Origin: Bacteroidota bacterium
Lineage (GTDB): Bacteria > Bacteroidota > Ignavibacteria > Ignavibacteriales > Ignavibacteriaceae
Direction of reading: 5' to 3'
Length of the DNA stretch: 64,000 nucleotides
Assembly (NCBI GenBank): GCA_021824145.1
Contig: JAKALM010000012.1
Span: 1-64,000, forward strand
This document shows, piece after piece, positions 27,176 to 35,653 of the stretch (the stretch's first letter is position 1; each line of letters begins with the position of its first letter). Below the pieces are notes generated by a model. The model had not been told where the DNA came from and did not search any database. It saw only the letters and a list, made by a program, of their open reading frames with translations. The translations under genes and the position numbers were made by a program.

Positions 27176-29839
27176 ATGTTAAACAAGGAGCATAAAAGAA
27201 AATTCACCTTTTATACTTTTTTTCTAGTCGCTGTTGCAATCATTTTATCTGGATACACTGCCTATGCTCAAACAAGTGGTAAACTTAAAGGAAGAATTGT
27301 CGATCCAAAAGGTGAGCCATTAATTGGCGCTAATATTTTAGTTCAAGGCACTATTACTGGAACAACTAGTGACTTAGATGGTTATTACAACATTTTAAAT
27401 CTAAGAACAGGCACCTATTCGGTTGAATATAGATATGTCGGATTTCAAACAAAAATTGTAAAAAATATAAAAATTATTCCGGATCAAACTACTGAAATAA
27501 ATGTTACTCTTAGTGAAGAGGCAATTCAAAGTCAAACCGTTACTGTGGTTGCACAAAAACCAATAGTAGAGTTTAACCAGACAAGTTCTGTTGTAAATGT
27601 CAGCAAAGAAGATATGCAAAACCTTCCAGTACAAAGCTTAAATGAAATTGTAAATCTTCAAGCTGGTGTAATTGATGGTCACTTTAGAGGCGGAAGAATT
27701 GGAGAAGTTCAATATCAAGTAGATGGAGTTACGGTAAATAATCCGTACGATAATTCATCTACATTACAGCTTGATAAATCTATACTTCAAGAAGTTCAAG
27801 TTATCAGCGGTACATTTGATGCAAAATACGGCGAAGCAATGAGCGGTGTTGTTAATGCTGTGTTAAGAACTGGTACAGAAAATTTCCAATATTCTGGTGA
27901 AATTTATACTGGCGATTATTATACTACCGATGTAACTAGGTATCCTTTTAATAACACTTTCCGCCCTGCGCAAATTCAAAATTATCAATTAACCATAAGT
28001 GGTCCGGCAATTTTAAATAATACAACATTCTTTCTAAGCGGCAGAAGATATTTAAATGATGGTTATCTTTTTGGAATTAGGCGATTTATTCCAACTGATA
28101 CAAGTGATTTTGAAAAAAAGGTTTTTAGGCCAACAGGCGATAATCAACTAGTGCCAATGCAAACTCATCATGAATGGAGTGGACAATTTAAAATAACAAA
28201 TAGAACTTTTCCTAAAATTCAATTGAGCTATGTAGCTATCTTAAATAGTTTTAATGAAACTGCATATAATAATGCGTTCAGGTTTCTTCCGGATGGAATT
28301 CCTACGCAAAAAACTTTTTCTCTAACTCAAGGCTTAGATATTACGCATACTATTAGCGAACAAATGTTTTATAAACTTAATTTCAGGTATAATTATTTTG
28401 ATTATAGCAATTACAAATATCCAGATGTTTATGACCCTAGATATTTACAAGCTGGAGTTCCCAAAAATGATGCGGGATACGAATATGGTGCTAATGTTCA
28501 AGGCGTTGATCTTACCAGATTTATTCAAAAAACTAATGACGGGATTGTTAAACTTGATTATAGCTGGCAAGTTAATAGAGCAAATTTAGTAGAAGCAGGT
28601 TTAGAAGGAGAACTTTCAAAACTTTCTTTCGGCAGCCCAGGCTTCTTAAGCCAAACAAACATAAATGGCGTTGAAGTTCTGCAGCCGCATTACAGCACAG
28701 ATCCAAAAGAACCTCAGGTACAAACTTATTACCCAAGACAAGGTGTAGCTTATTTACAAGATCGTGTTGAACTTGGCGACTTGGTAGTTAGGGGAGGACT
28801 AAGGCTCCAAGTTTTTGATGCCAATGCCTATGTTCCAAGTGATCTGCAAAATCCAGCTAATTCAATAAAAGGATCACCTCTATCGTATCTCAAACGAACA
28901 ACAATTAAATCATCAATAGCTCCTCGTATTGGATTGAGTTTTCCTCTTACTTCAACGGCTTCCATTTATTTTTCATACGGTCATTTTTATCAAATGCCTG
29001 GGTTGGGAGATTTGTATAATAATTCTAATTATCTCGTTCTCGATCAATTACAAGCTGGCGGAATTGATTACGGAGTTCTTGGCAACCCGGATTTGAAACC
29101 TCAATTTACAGTTCAATATGAAGTTGGATTAAAGCAAGCATTAACGGAAAATTTAGGTGCACAGTTAACTTTTTTCAGTAAAGATATTCGAGATCTTTTG
29201 GGAACTGAATTCGTCAGCACTTATTCAGCAGCTCAGTATGCAAGATTGACTAATGTTGATTTTGGAAATGTATATGGAATTACTCTTTCTTTAGATCAAC
29301 GCAGTATTGGGCCTATTAGTGCAAGTTTGGATTACACTTTACAATTTGCAAATGGAAACTCAAGTGATCCCAGAGAAACAGCAAACAGAGCTGCTGCCGG
29401 GCAAGATCCACGCCCTCGCGATCTTCCATTTAATTGGGATCAAAGGCATACATTAAATTTGCAGGTTATTTACTTCTTACCTGAACAGCTTTCAATAAGT
29501 GCAATTGTAAAATATGGAAGCGGCGAGCCTTACACTCCGCAAATAGGTCCAGCAAGTTTTACTGCAAATCTTGAAACAAACTCTGGAAGAAAACCAAGTT
29601 ATATTTTAGTAGATCTTCGTGCTGAAAAATTTTTCAAATTAGGTTTTCTTGAATTTAGTGTATTTGCAAGAGTATTCAATTTATTTAATCAGGATTTGGT
29701 AAATGGTTTTGTATTTGCAGGCACTGGCAGTCCTGATTATTCACTAACACCTGTTCAAGATATGGCTACATTGTTAGATCCTTCTAGGTTCTATCAACCA
29801 AGAAGAATTGAAATAGGAATTTCATTTAATTCTAAATAG
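27176..29839 (+). CDS. TonB-dependent outer-membrane receptor with CarboxypepD-like domain
   Basis: This 887-aa outer-membrane receptor has a signal peptide ending in YTAYAQ and a SusC-like N-terminal carboxypeptidase-regulatory domain (about 35-118, GRIVDPKGEPLIGANIL). A plug domain follows (about 125-235, with YQVDGVTVNNPYDN and DAKYGEAMSGVVNAVLRTG), then a 22-strand-type barrel to the C-terminal strand RIEIGISFNSK. It probably imports glycan fragments across the outer membrane with energy from TonB. No SusD-family gene is adjacent; instead a large T9SS-type surface protein and a PorV/PorQ protein follow, closely spaced, which may form its functional partners. Confidence 0.88.
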   Translation: MLNKEHKRKFTFYTFFLVAVAIILSGYTAYAQTSGKLKGRIVDPKGEPLIGANILVQGTITGTTSDLDGYYNILNLRTGTYSVEYRYVGFQTKIVKNIKIIPDQTTEINVTLSEEAIQSQTVTVVAQKPIVEFNQTSSVVNVSKEDMQNLPVQSLNEIVNLQAGVIDGHFRGGRIGEVQYQVDGVTVNNPYDNSSTLQLDKSILQEVQVISGTFDAKYGEAMSGVVNAVLRTGTENFQYSGEIYTGDYYTTDVTRYPFNNTFRPAQIQNYQLTISGPAILNNTTFFLSGRRYLNDGYLFGIRRFIPTDTSDFEKKVFRPTGDNQLVPMQTHHEWSGQFKITNRTFPKIQLSYVAILNSFNETAYNNAFRFLPDGIPTQKTFSLTQGLDITHTISEQMFYKLNFRYNYFDYSNYKYPDVYDPRYLQAGVPKNDAGYEYGANVQGVDLTRFIQKTNDGIVKLDYSWQVNRANLVEAGLEGELSKLSFGSPGFLSQTNINGVEVLQPHYSTDPKEPQVQTYYPRQGVAYLQDRVELGDLVVRGGLRLQVFDANAYVPSDLQNPANSIKGSPLSYLKRTTIKSSIAPRIGLSFPLTSTASIYFSYGHFYQMPGLGDLYNNSNYLVLDQLQAGGIDYGVLGNPDLKPQFTVQYEVGLKQALTENLGAQLTFFSKDIRDLLGTEFVSTYSAAQYARLTNVDFGNVYGITLSLDQRSIGPISASLDYTLQFANGNSSDPRETANRAAAGQDPRPRDLPFNWDQRHTLNLQVIYFLPEQLSISAIVKYGSGEPYTPQIGPASFTANLETNSGRKPSYILVDLRAEKFFKLGFLEFSVFARVFNLFNQDLVNGFVFAGTGSPDYSLTPVQDMATLLDPSRFYQPRRIEIGISFNSK

Positions 29840-29874
29840 AAATATGTTTATCAAAATTTAAACTAGTGATTCAA

Positions 29875-32800
29875 ATGAAAAAGTTGATACAATTAGAATT
29901 AATTTCACTCGCATTTTTATTATTTTTTTCAAGAATTTCATTCGCACAACTGATGCCTGTGGTTCCCGATTCTCTTAGAGGAACATCCGATGCTGAACGT
30001 GCAGGAACTCTTGATGCAAACAATATTAGAACAATATTTTATAATTATGGTATGGTAGGAGATTATCCCCCTGATCCTATAAATGTTGATGTAAGCGTTT
30101 TTCATTCTGTCGAGGTTCCAAAAGGTTCTGGTCAGAATAACAGTGACGGTTATACTCCATATGTACTTGCAAAGATTAATCAGTTGAATGGAACTCCTGG
30201 TTATATTATGGAAACCGGTTACAGAGAGAGGCAAGGGCAAAGTCCATTTCATATAAATAGAGTTATGAGGTATGAACCAAGGCCGCCTTACAATTGGGGT
30301 GGAAAATGGGTCGGTTATTTTCAGCCTAACCCTGATATAAATAAAGGTAGATCGCCTGCTATTAGTAATGATCCTCGTACTTGGCCAGATTATTGGATTG
30401 ATAAAATGGATGATCCGGTTGACCCTGGATGGCCTGGTTCGTGGGATGGATATTTTGGAAAAGCTCAAGTTGCAGATGAAGAAACTTATTATGTATATGA
30501 TGATCAATATTATGATGCTTGGGATTTTTATCCTGACAGCAGAGATCATACAAGAAAAGGGCTTGGACTTAGAGTTGAGCAAAGAAATTTTCAATGGTCA
30601 AATATTCAAGCCGAAAATGTAATCTTTTCTCACTACGATATTTCTAATGAAAGTACAACTGATTATTATGAAAATATAATTTTCGGAATTTATAATGATA
30701 CAGGCGTTGGCGGTGAAGGTTTTGCTCCAAATGGAATTATTCCAAACGATGATAACAATGCTTTTTATACAAAGGATGTTGGAATAAACATTGTGTATAA
30801 TTGGGAAAATCATGGTATCGGTATGCGAGGGCCAACAGGATATTTAGGTTATTCATATTTAGAAACACCTGGTAATCAGTTTGATGGGATTGATAATGAT
30901 AATGATGGAATAACTGATGAAAGCAGGCACAGCGGTCCGGGTGAAAAAATTGTTGGGCAAATAAATATAATGAACTACCTTAAAAGTCACCCTGAAAAAT
31001 ATAATATAGCAAAGTTTGAAAATTTCTATGGGCCTATTGAAAATAGACCAGCATATAAAGAAGGAGTTTGGTGGACAGGTGATGAAGACATGGATTGGGT
31101 AGCTAGATATTGTGATACAGGCGCTGATGGTGTTTTCGGTACAAATGATGTTGGTGAAGGTGATGGTATCCCAACTGAAGGCGAACCAAATTTTGATATT
31201 ACTGATATTGATGAATCTGATATGATTGGTTTAACTGGTTTTAAATTTAATCGAATTAGAGCTGGAGATGGTATTGGCCCTGTTGATAATTTAGTATTTT
31301 TTGATGACGGTCATCATTGGCCAGAAAGGCTTTACTCGTTTTTTACGGCTCCCGATTCTGGCTTCGATAACCCTCTTGTTCAGAATTATAACATAGCATT
31401 TTTATTTGCTTCTGGTCCATTTATATTACCAGCGGGAGATAGAGAAAGATTTAGTTTAGCATTAGGATGGGGAGCTAATTTACGAGAGCTTGAAACAACA
31501 ATACGAGTTGTAGCACAAATCTATAAAGGAAACTATAAGTTTGCTGTTCCTCCTCCATTGCCAACTGTGCATGCTTTTGCAGGAGATAAATATGTAACAT
31601 TAACATGGGACAATGTTGCGGAACAAGCAATAAACCCGATTACAGGAACTGACGATTTTGAAGGATATAAAGTTTACCGCAGTACCGATCCAACCTTTCT
31701 CGATCCGAAAGTTATAACAACGGCAACTGGCTCTGGCCCTATAGGCAATGGCAAACCAATTGCGCAATTTGATTTAAAGGATGGCGTGGCTGGATTTTCT
31801 AATTTCACTGTTGAAGGTGTTGCTTATTATTTAGGTGATGATACCGGTTTATCTCACACATTTACAGACACAACTGTTACCAATGGCCAAACTTATTATT
31901 ATGCTGTAACGGCTTATAATACCGGCTTAGATTCACTTGGCGTTTATCCTTCTGAAAATCCAATTTCAGTTAGTCAAACTCTTCGAGGCGGAACTATTCT
32001 TGCTAAGAATGTGGTTTCAGTTGTTCCTAATGCACTTTCACTTGGATTTAAACCAGCTCAAGCCTTACAATTGCAGCATAACCAAGGAACCGGAGTTGGA
32101 AATGTAAACATTCAGATTTTGAATTCGAGTCTAGTTCCGGATAATCACACATTTAAAATCCTTTTTTCAAATCTTTTAGATTCAGTAAGAGCTAATTATT
32201 ATTCCTTAGTTGATGTTACAACCAGCGATACTTTATTTAAATATGGATATGATTTGTCTGGCCAAGGAATTGGCCCAGTTGCAGATGGATTGCTGCCTGT
32301 TATTTCTACACCTAGCACTATTTCGATTGATTCAGCTAATACTGGATTTACATCATCAAGTAAAACAAATTTAAAATTAAATGCAGTATACGCACCATCA
32401 TTTCCTATTACTTTGCATAGGCCAGGTTTCCCTGATAATATTCAAATAATTTTTGGCAACCAGGTAATGGATACTTCAGTAGTTGCAATTGGAATGCCTT
32501 CTCAACGTGTGAAGTTTAAGGTGATAGCAAAAGATCCTGCTGGTGATTTTAAATTGAAATTCCGCTTTAGAAATGTTGACCAGTCTGGTACAATCACTGG
32601 TAAATCTGATTTTATCGAAATTCTTACATCTAGTTATGAAGCACCAACTAAATTTCTTCCAACTTGGGATATTCAAGTTGATACTGTTGCTACTGTTGGT
32701 ACAATACAACCGCCGACAGATGGTGATGTTTACAATTTGAATGTTCAAGTACCATATTCAAATAGCGATGCATTTACATTTACCACATCTCAGCAAACAA

Positions 32801-33135
32801 TTGATCAGCAGTTAGCAAAGCAGCAGTTCAAGGAACCATATGTTGTTCCTAATCCTTACATTGGGCAGGCAAGCTTTGAACCGCAAAGGTTTGCTGTATC
32901 CGGCAGAGGTGAAAGAAGAATTGAGTTTAGAGGATTGCCTGAAAGTTGTGTAATTCGAATTTATACTGTTACCGGTGATTTAGTTCAGACTATTAACCAC
33001 AATGGCTTGCAAGGATTTGAACCATGGGATTTACGCTCAAGAGATAATTTATCTGTAGCTCCAGGTCTTTATATATATCATGTAGATTCGCCTGGAATAG
33101 GTACCTACATTGGAAAATTTGCAATAGTAAAATAA
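29875..33135 (+). CDS. Large T9SS-type surface protein with fibronectin III domain
   Basis: The predicted protein is 1086 aa from the ATG at 29875, which begins the signal peptide (MKKLIQLELISLAFLLFFS...SFAQ); GTG at 29866 is less likely. The first 500 residues are Trp/Tyr/Asp-rich and unassigned, with calcium-loop-like segments (DGIDNDNDGITDES, then GADGVFGTNDVGEGDG). A fibronectin III domain covers about 562-695. The C-terminus from about 989 (VVPNPYIG... to YIGKFAIVK) is a variant T9SS sorting domain. It lies between the TonB receptor (35 nt) and the PorV/PorQ gene (18 nt). A SusD-like capture role is a guess from position only. Confidence 0.75.
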   Translation: MKKLIQLELISLAFLLFFSRISFAQLMPVVPDSLRGTSDAERAGTLDANNIRTIFYNYGMVGDYPPDPINVDVSVFHSVEVPKGSGQNNSDGYTPYVLAKINQLNGTPGYIMETGYRERQGQSPFHINRVMRYEPRPPYNWGGKWVGYFQPNPDINKGRSPAISNDPRTWPDYWIDKMDDPVDPGWPGSWDGYFGKAQVADEETYYVYDDQYYDAWDFYPDSRDHTRKGLGLRVEQRNFQWSNIQAENVIFSHYDISNESTTDYYENIIFGIYNDTGVGGEGFAPNGIIPNDDNNAFYTKDVGINIVYNWENHGIGMRGPTGYLGYSYLETPGNQFDGIDNDNDGITDESRHSGPGEKIVGQINIMNYLKSHPEKYNIAKFENFYGPIENRPAYKEGVWWTGDEDMDWVARYCDTGADGVFGTNDVGEGDGIPTEGEPNFDITDIDESDMIGLTGFKFNRIRAGDGIGPVDNLVFFDDGHHWPERLYSFFTAPDSGFDNPLVQNYNIAFLFASGPFILPAGDRERFSLALGWGANLRELETTIRVVAQIYKGNYKFAVPPPLPTVHAFAGDKYVTLTWDNVAEQAINPITGTDDFEGYKVYRSTDPTFLDPKVITTATGSGPIGNGKPIAQFDLKDGVAGFSNFTVEGVAYYLGDDTGLSHTFTDTTVTNGQTYYYAVTAYNTGLDSLGVYPSENPISVSQTLRGGTILAKNVVSVVPNALSLGFKPAQALQLQHNQGTGVGNVNIQILNSSLVPDNHTFKILFSNLLDSVRANYYSLVDVTTSDTLFKYGYDLSGQGIGPVADGLLPVISTPSTISIDSANTGFTSSSKTNLKLNAVYAPSFPITLHRPGFPDNIQIIFGNQVMDTSVVAIGMPSQRVKFKVIAKDPAGDFKLKFRFRNVDQSGTITGKSDFIEILTSSYEAPTKFLPTWDIQVDTVATVGTIQPPTDGDVYNLNVQVPYSNSDAFTFTTSQQTIDQQLAKQQFKEPYVVPNPYIGQASFEPQRFAVSGRGERRIEFRGLPESCVIRIYTVTGDLVQTINHNGLQGFEPWDLRSRDNLSVAPGLYIYHVDSPGIGTYIGKFAIVK

Positions 33136-33153
33136 ACTTATCGGTATTTAAAT

Positions 33154-34182
33154 ATGAAAAAAATTTTTACTTATAATAATGCCTTTTTAATTATATCAGC
33201 TATTCTCGTTATTCAGATTTCAGTTAATGCACAAAGTAAAGTTGGAACTACCATTGCACAATTTCTGAAAATTGATCAAAGTTCAAGAACTTCTGCAATG
33301 GGTAACGCCGGTACTGCTCTATACGGTGAAGTCTCTGCAATGTATTATAATCCGGCAAGTATGGGAAGATTAACTGAAACTGATGCTCAGTTTACTTATA
33401 CAGAATGGCTTGCTGGTATTACATTTAATTATGCTGCTGTTGGAATAAAGGTTGAAAATATAGGAACTTTTGCATTACAAGCAACTTCAATGAATTCTGG
33501 TGACATTGCTGTAAGGACTGTTGATCAGCCTTTAGGTACTGGAGAATATTATACTGTTCAAGATTTTGCTTTGGGCCTTGGTTACGGTTTAATGCTCACA
33601 GATCGAGTCTCAGTAGGTTTTGTGGTAAATTATATTTCAGAATCAATCTGGCATGATAATTTGACTGACTTTGGAATTAATCTTGGCGTTCAGTATCAAG
33701 TTGAACCTGGCGGTCTTACCATAGGTGCAAGCTTATTGAATTTTGGGCCGCGGGCTAATTACACAGGCAGAGATTTATACATCGATTATAACCAAGACCC
33801 AACTAAGCATGGCGGTAACGACCAGTTGCCGGGCGAATTAAGAACCGATATGTTTCCGCTGCCCACTTTATTTAGAATTGGTGTGTCTTATCCATATAAA
33901 TTTGATGAGAATAATAAACTTACTCTCTCAGTCGATGCTCTTCATCCTAACGACAATAATGAAAGCATGAATATTGGTGGAGAGCTTACTTTGATGAAAA
34001 ATTTTTCATTAAGAGGAGGATATCGCGATTTATTTTTGCCTAATTCGGAAGGTGGACTAGAGCTCGGTGCTGGAGTAAATTATTCATTCGCTGAAGGCTA
34101 TACACTGCGCTTTGATTATGCGTGGGCTGATTATGGGCGCTTACTTAAAATTAATAGGTTCACTGTTAGCGTTGGTTTTTAA
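33154..34182 (+). CDS. PorV/PorQ-family outer-membrane protein
   Basis: This 342-aa outer-membrane barrel of the FadL superfamily has a signal peptide ending in VNAQ, then the PorV/PorQ opening with SSRTSAMGNAGTALYGEVSA and MYYNPASMG. The body alternates beta strands, and the protein ends in FTVSVGF. In T9SS organisms PorV shuttles or anchors cargo with sorting domains at the outer membrane, though many paralogues exist. Here it follows a sorting-domain protein by 18 nt, so a dedicated role in exporting or holding that protein is plausible. It might also be a plain porin. Confidence 0.8.
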   Translation: MKKIFTYNNAFLIISAILVIQISVNAQSKVGTTIAQFLKIDQSSRTSAMGNAGTALYGEVSAMYYNPASMGRLTETDAQFTYTEWLAGITFNYAAVGIKVENIGTFALQATSMNSGDIAVRTVDQPLGTGEYYTVQDFALGLGYGLMLTDRVSVGFVVNYISESIWHDNLTDFGINLGVQYQVEPGGLTIGASLLNFGPRANYTGRDLYIDYNQDPTKHGGNDQLPGELRTDMFPLPTLFRIGVSYPYKFDENNKLTLSVDALHPNDNNESMNIGGELTLMKNFSLRGGYRDLFLPNSEGGLELGAGVNYSFAEGYTLRFDYAWADYGRLLKINRFTVSVGF

Positions 34183-34264
34183 TTTAATATTATTTAATAC
34201 TCAATTATTTTCTCTTTAATTTAACAGAACTTGAAGGAAGAATTTTAAATTTTTTAGGATTATT

Positions 34265-35653
34265 ATGTTTAAAAAAAACTTAATTGTTCTTTTGAGCATT
34301 CTTACTTTTGCAGCAGGTGCTTTTTGTCAGAGCAAAATTGGTGATAAAAATTTATATAAAAATTATAAGCTTACAGAAAAAGAATCTACATTTCTAGATA
34401 CACTTGAATACAGAACTTTTCTTTATTTTATCAGCGAGTCGAACCGTGAAAACGGATTAGTTAAGGACCGCTCAACAAAAGATTCACCGGCAAGTATTGC
34501 CGCAGTCGGATTCGCGTTGCCTGCTTATGCTGTTGGTGCAGAGCATGGTTGGATTTCTAGAGAGGAAGCTGCTGAAAGAACATTAAATACTTTAAATTTT
34601 TTCTTGAATAGCAAACAAAGTTCCGATGCCGTTTCAACTGGTTACAAAGGTTTTTATTATCACTTCCTCGACATGAAAAATGGTTTGCGTTTCTGGAACT
34701 GCGAACTTTCTTCTATAGATACAGGTTTGCTCTTAGCGGGAATAATATTTTCTCGGCAGTATTTCTACAAAAATTCTAAAATAGAAAAAGAGATTCGGGA
34801 GAAAGCCACAGAGATTCTGAAAAGAGTTGATTGGAAATTTTTCACTTTGCCTAGAGATAGCAAATTCCCTTACGATATTGCTATGGGTTGGGAACCTGAG
34901 CACGGCATGTCTCCAGACGGTTGGAAAGGTTACAATGAAGCACAAATTATGTTTGTAATAGCCGCTGGTTCCGGAATGAAGAATGCAAGTAAAGGTTACG
35001 AAACCTGGACAAGAACTTTTGAATGGCAAGAGCCTTACAAAGGTTTGGCGCACGTTGTTTTTCCGCCGCTGTTCGGCCATCAGTTTACAAATTTGTTTGT
35101 TGATCTAAGAGGAATAGTAGACAGCTACATGCGGACAAAAGGAATTGACTATTTTGAAAATTCGAAACGAGCAACGTTAACACAAAGATTGTACGCTATT
35201 GAAAATCCTCACGGGTGGAAAGGTTACGATTCTTTGAATTGGGGAATAAGCGCTTGCGATGGACCTGGAGAGAGCTTTAATTTTGACGATAAGAAATTTA
35301 TTGGTTATGCAGGCAGAGGAACTTCCGGTCCACAGTACAATTATTTTGACGACGGAACAATTGCACCGTACGCTGCTGGAAGTTCAATTGTATTCGCTCC
35401 GGATGCTGTAATTCCTACTCTAATGAATTTTTATGATAAGCACAAAGACAAAGGGATATGGGGTGAGTATGGTTTTGTGGATGCCTTTAACTTAACTGCT
35501 AATTGGTTTGATAAAGACGATCTTGGGATTGACGAAGGTCCGTTGGTTTTAATGCTGGAAAATTTCAGGTCTGGATTGATCTGGAAATATATGATGCGCG
35601 ATCCGGTCATCAAAAAAGGATTAAATGTTTTAGGATTCAGAAAGGTGAAATGA
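34265..35653 (+). CDS. GH144/PF10091-family glucanase, periplasmic
   Basis: This 462-aa protein has a signal peptide (ending GAFCQ) and a single PF10091 catalytic domain with YRTFLYFISES, TGYKGFYYHFLDM, SSIDTGLLLAG and WGISACDGPG. It belongs to a different branch from the enzyme at 18627, with no fibronectin or sorting domain, so it most likely acts in the periplasm. Characterised GH144 relatives cut beta-1,2-glucan; an exo- or oligosaccharide-acting enzyme is possible here. AGGA precedes the ATG. Its stop overlaps the GH3 start (ATGA), showing coupled translation. Confidence 0.83.
   Translation: MFKKNLIVLLSILTFAAGAFCQSKIGDKNLYKNYKLTEKESTFLDTLEYRTFLYFISESNRENGLVKDRSTKDSPASIAAVGFALPAYAVGAEHGWISREEAAERTLNTLNFFLNSKQSSDAVSTGYKGFYYHFLDMKNGLRFWNCELSSIDTGLLLAGIIFSRQYFYKNSKIEKEIREKATEILKRVDWKFFTLPRDSKFPYDIAMGWEPEHGMSPDGWKGYNEAQIMFVIAAGSGMKNASKGYETWTRTFEWQEPYKGLAHVVFPPLFGHQFTNLFVDLRGIVDSYMRTKGIDYFENSKRATLTQRLYAIENPHGWKGYDSLNWGISACDGPGESFNFDDKKFIGYAGRGTSGPQYNYFDDGTIAPYAAGSSIVFAPDAVIPTLMNFYDKHKDKGIWGEYGFVDAFNLTANWFDKDDLGIDEGPLVLMLENFRSGLIWKYMMRDPVIKKGLNVLGFRKVK

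Noticed and set aside
29938-30594. 218-aa minus-strand open frame
   Set aside because: It lies wholly inside the strongly supported surface-protein gene at 29875, has Ile/Arg-rich shadow composition and no recognisable domain.
27176-33135. Possible SusC/SusD pair
   Set aside because: The receiver is SusC-like, but the following protein has no SusD lipobox or TPR-like pattern and ends in a sorting domain.
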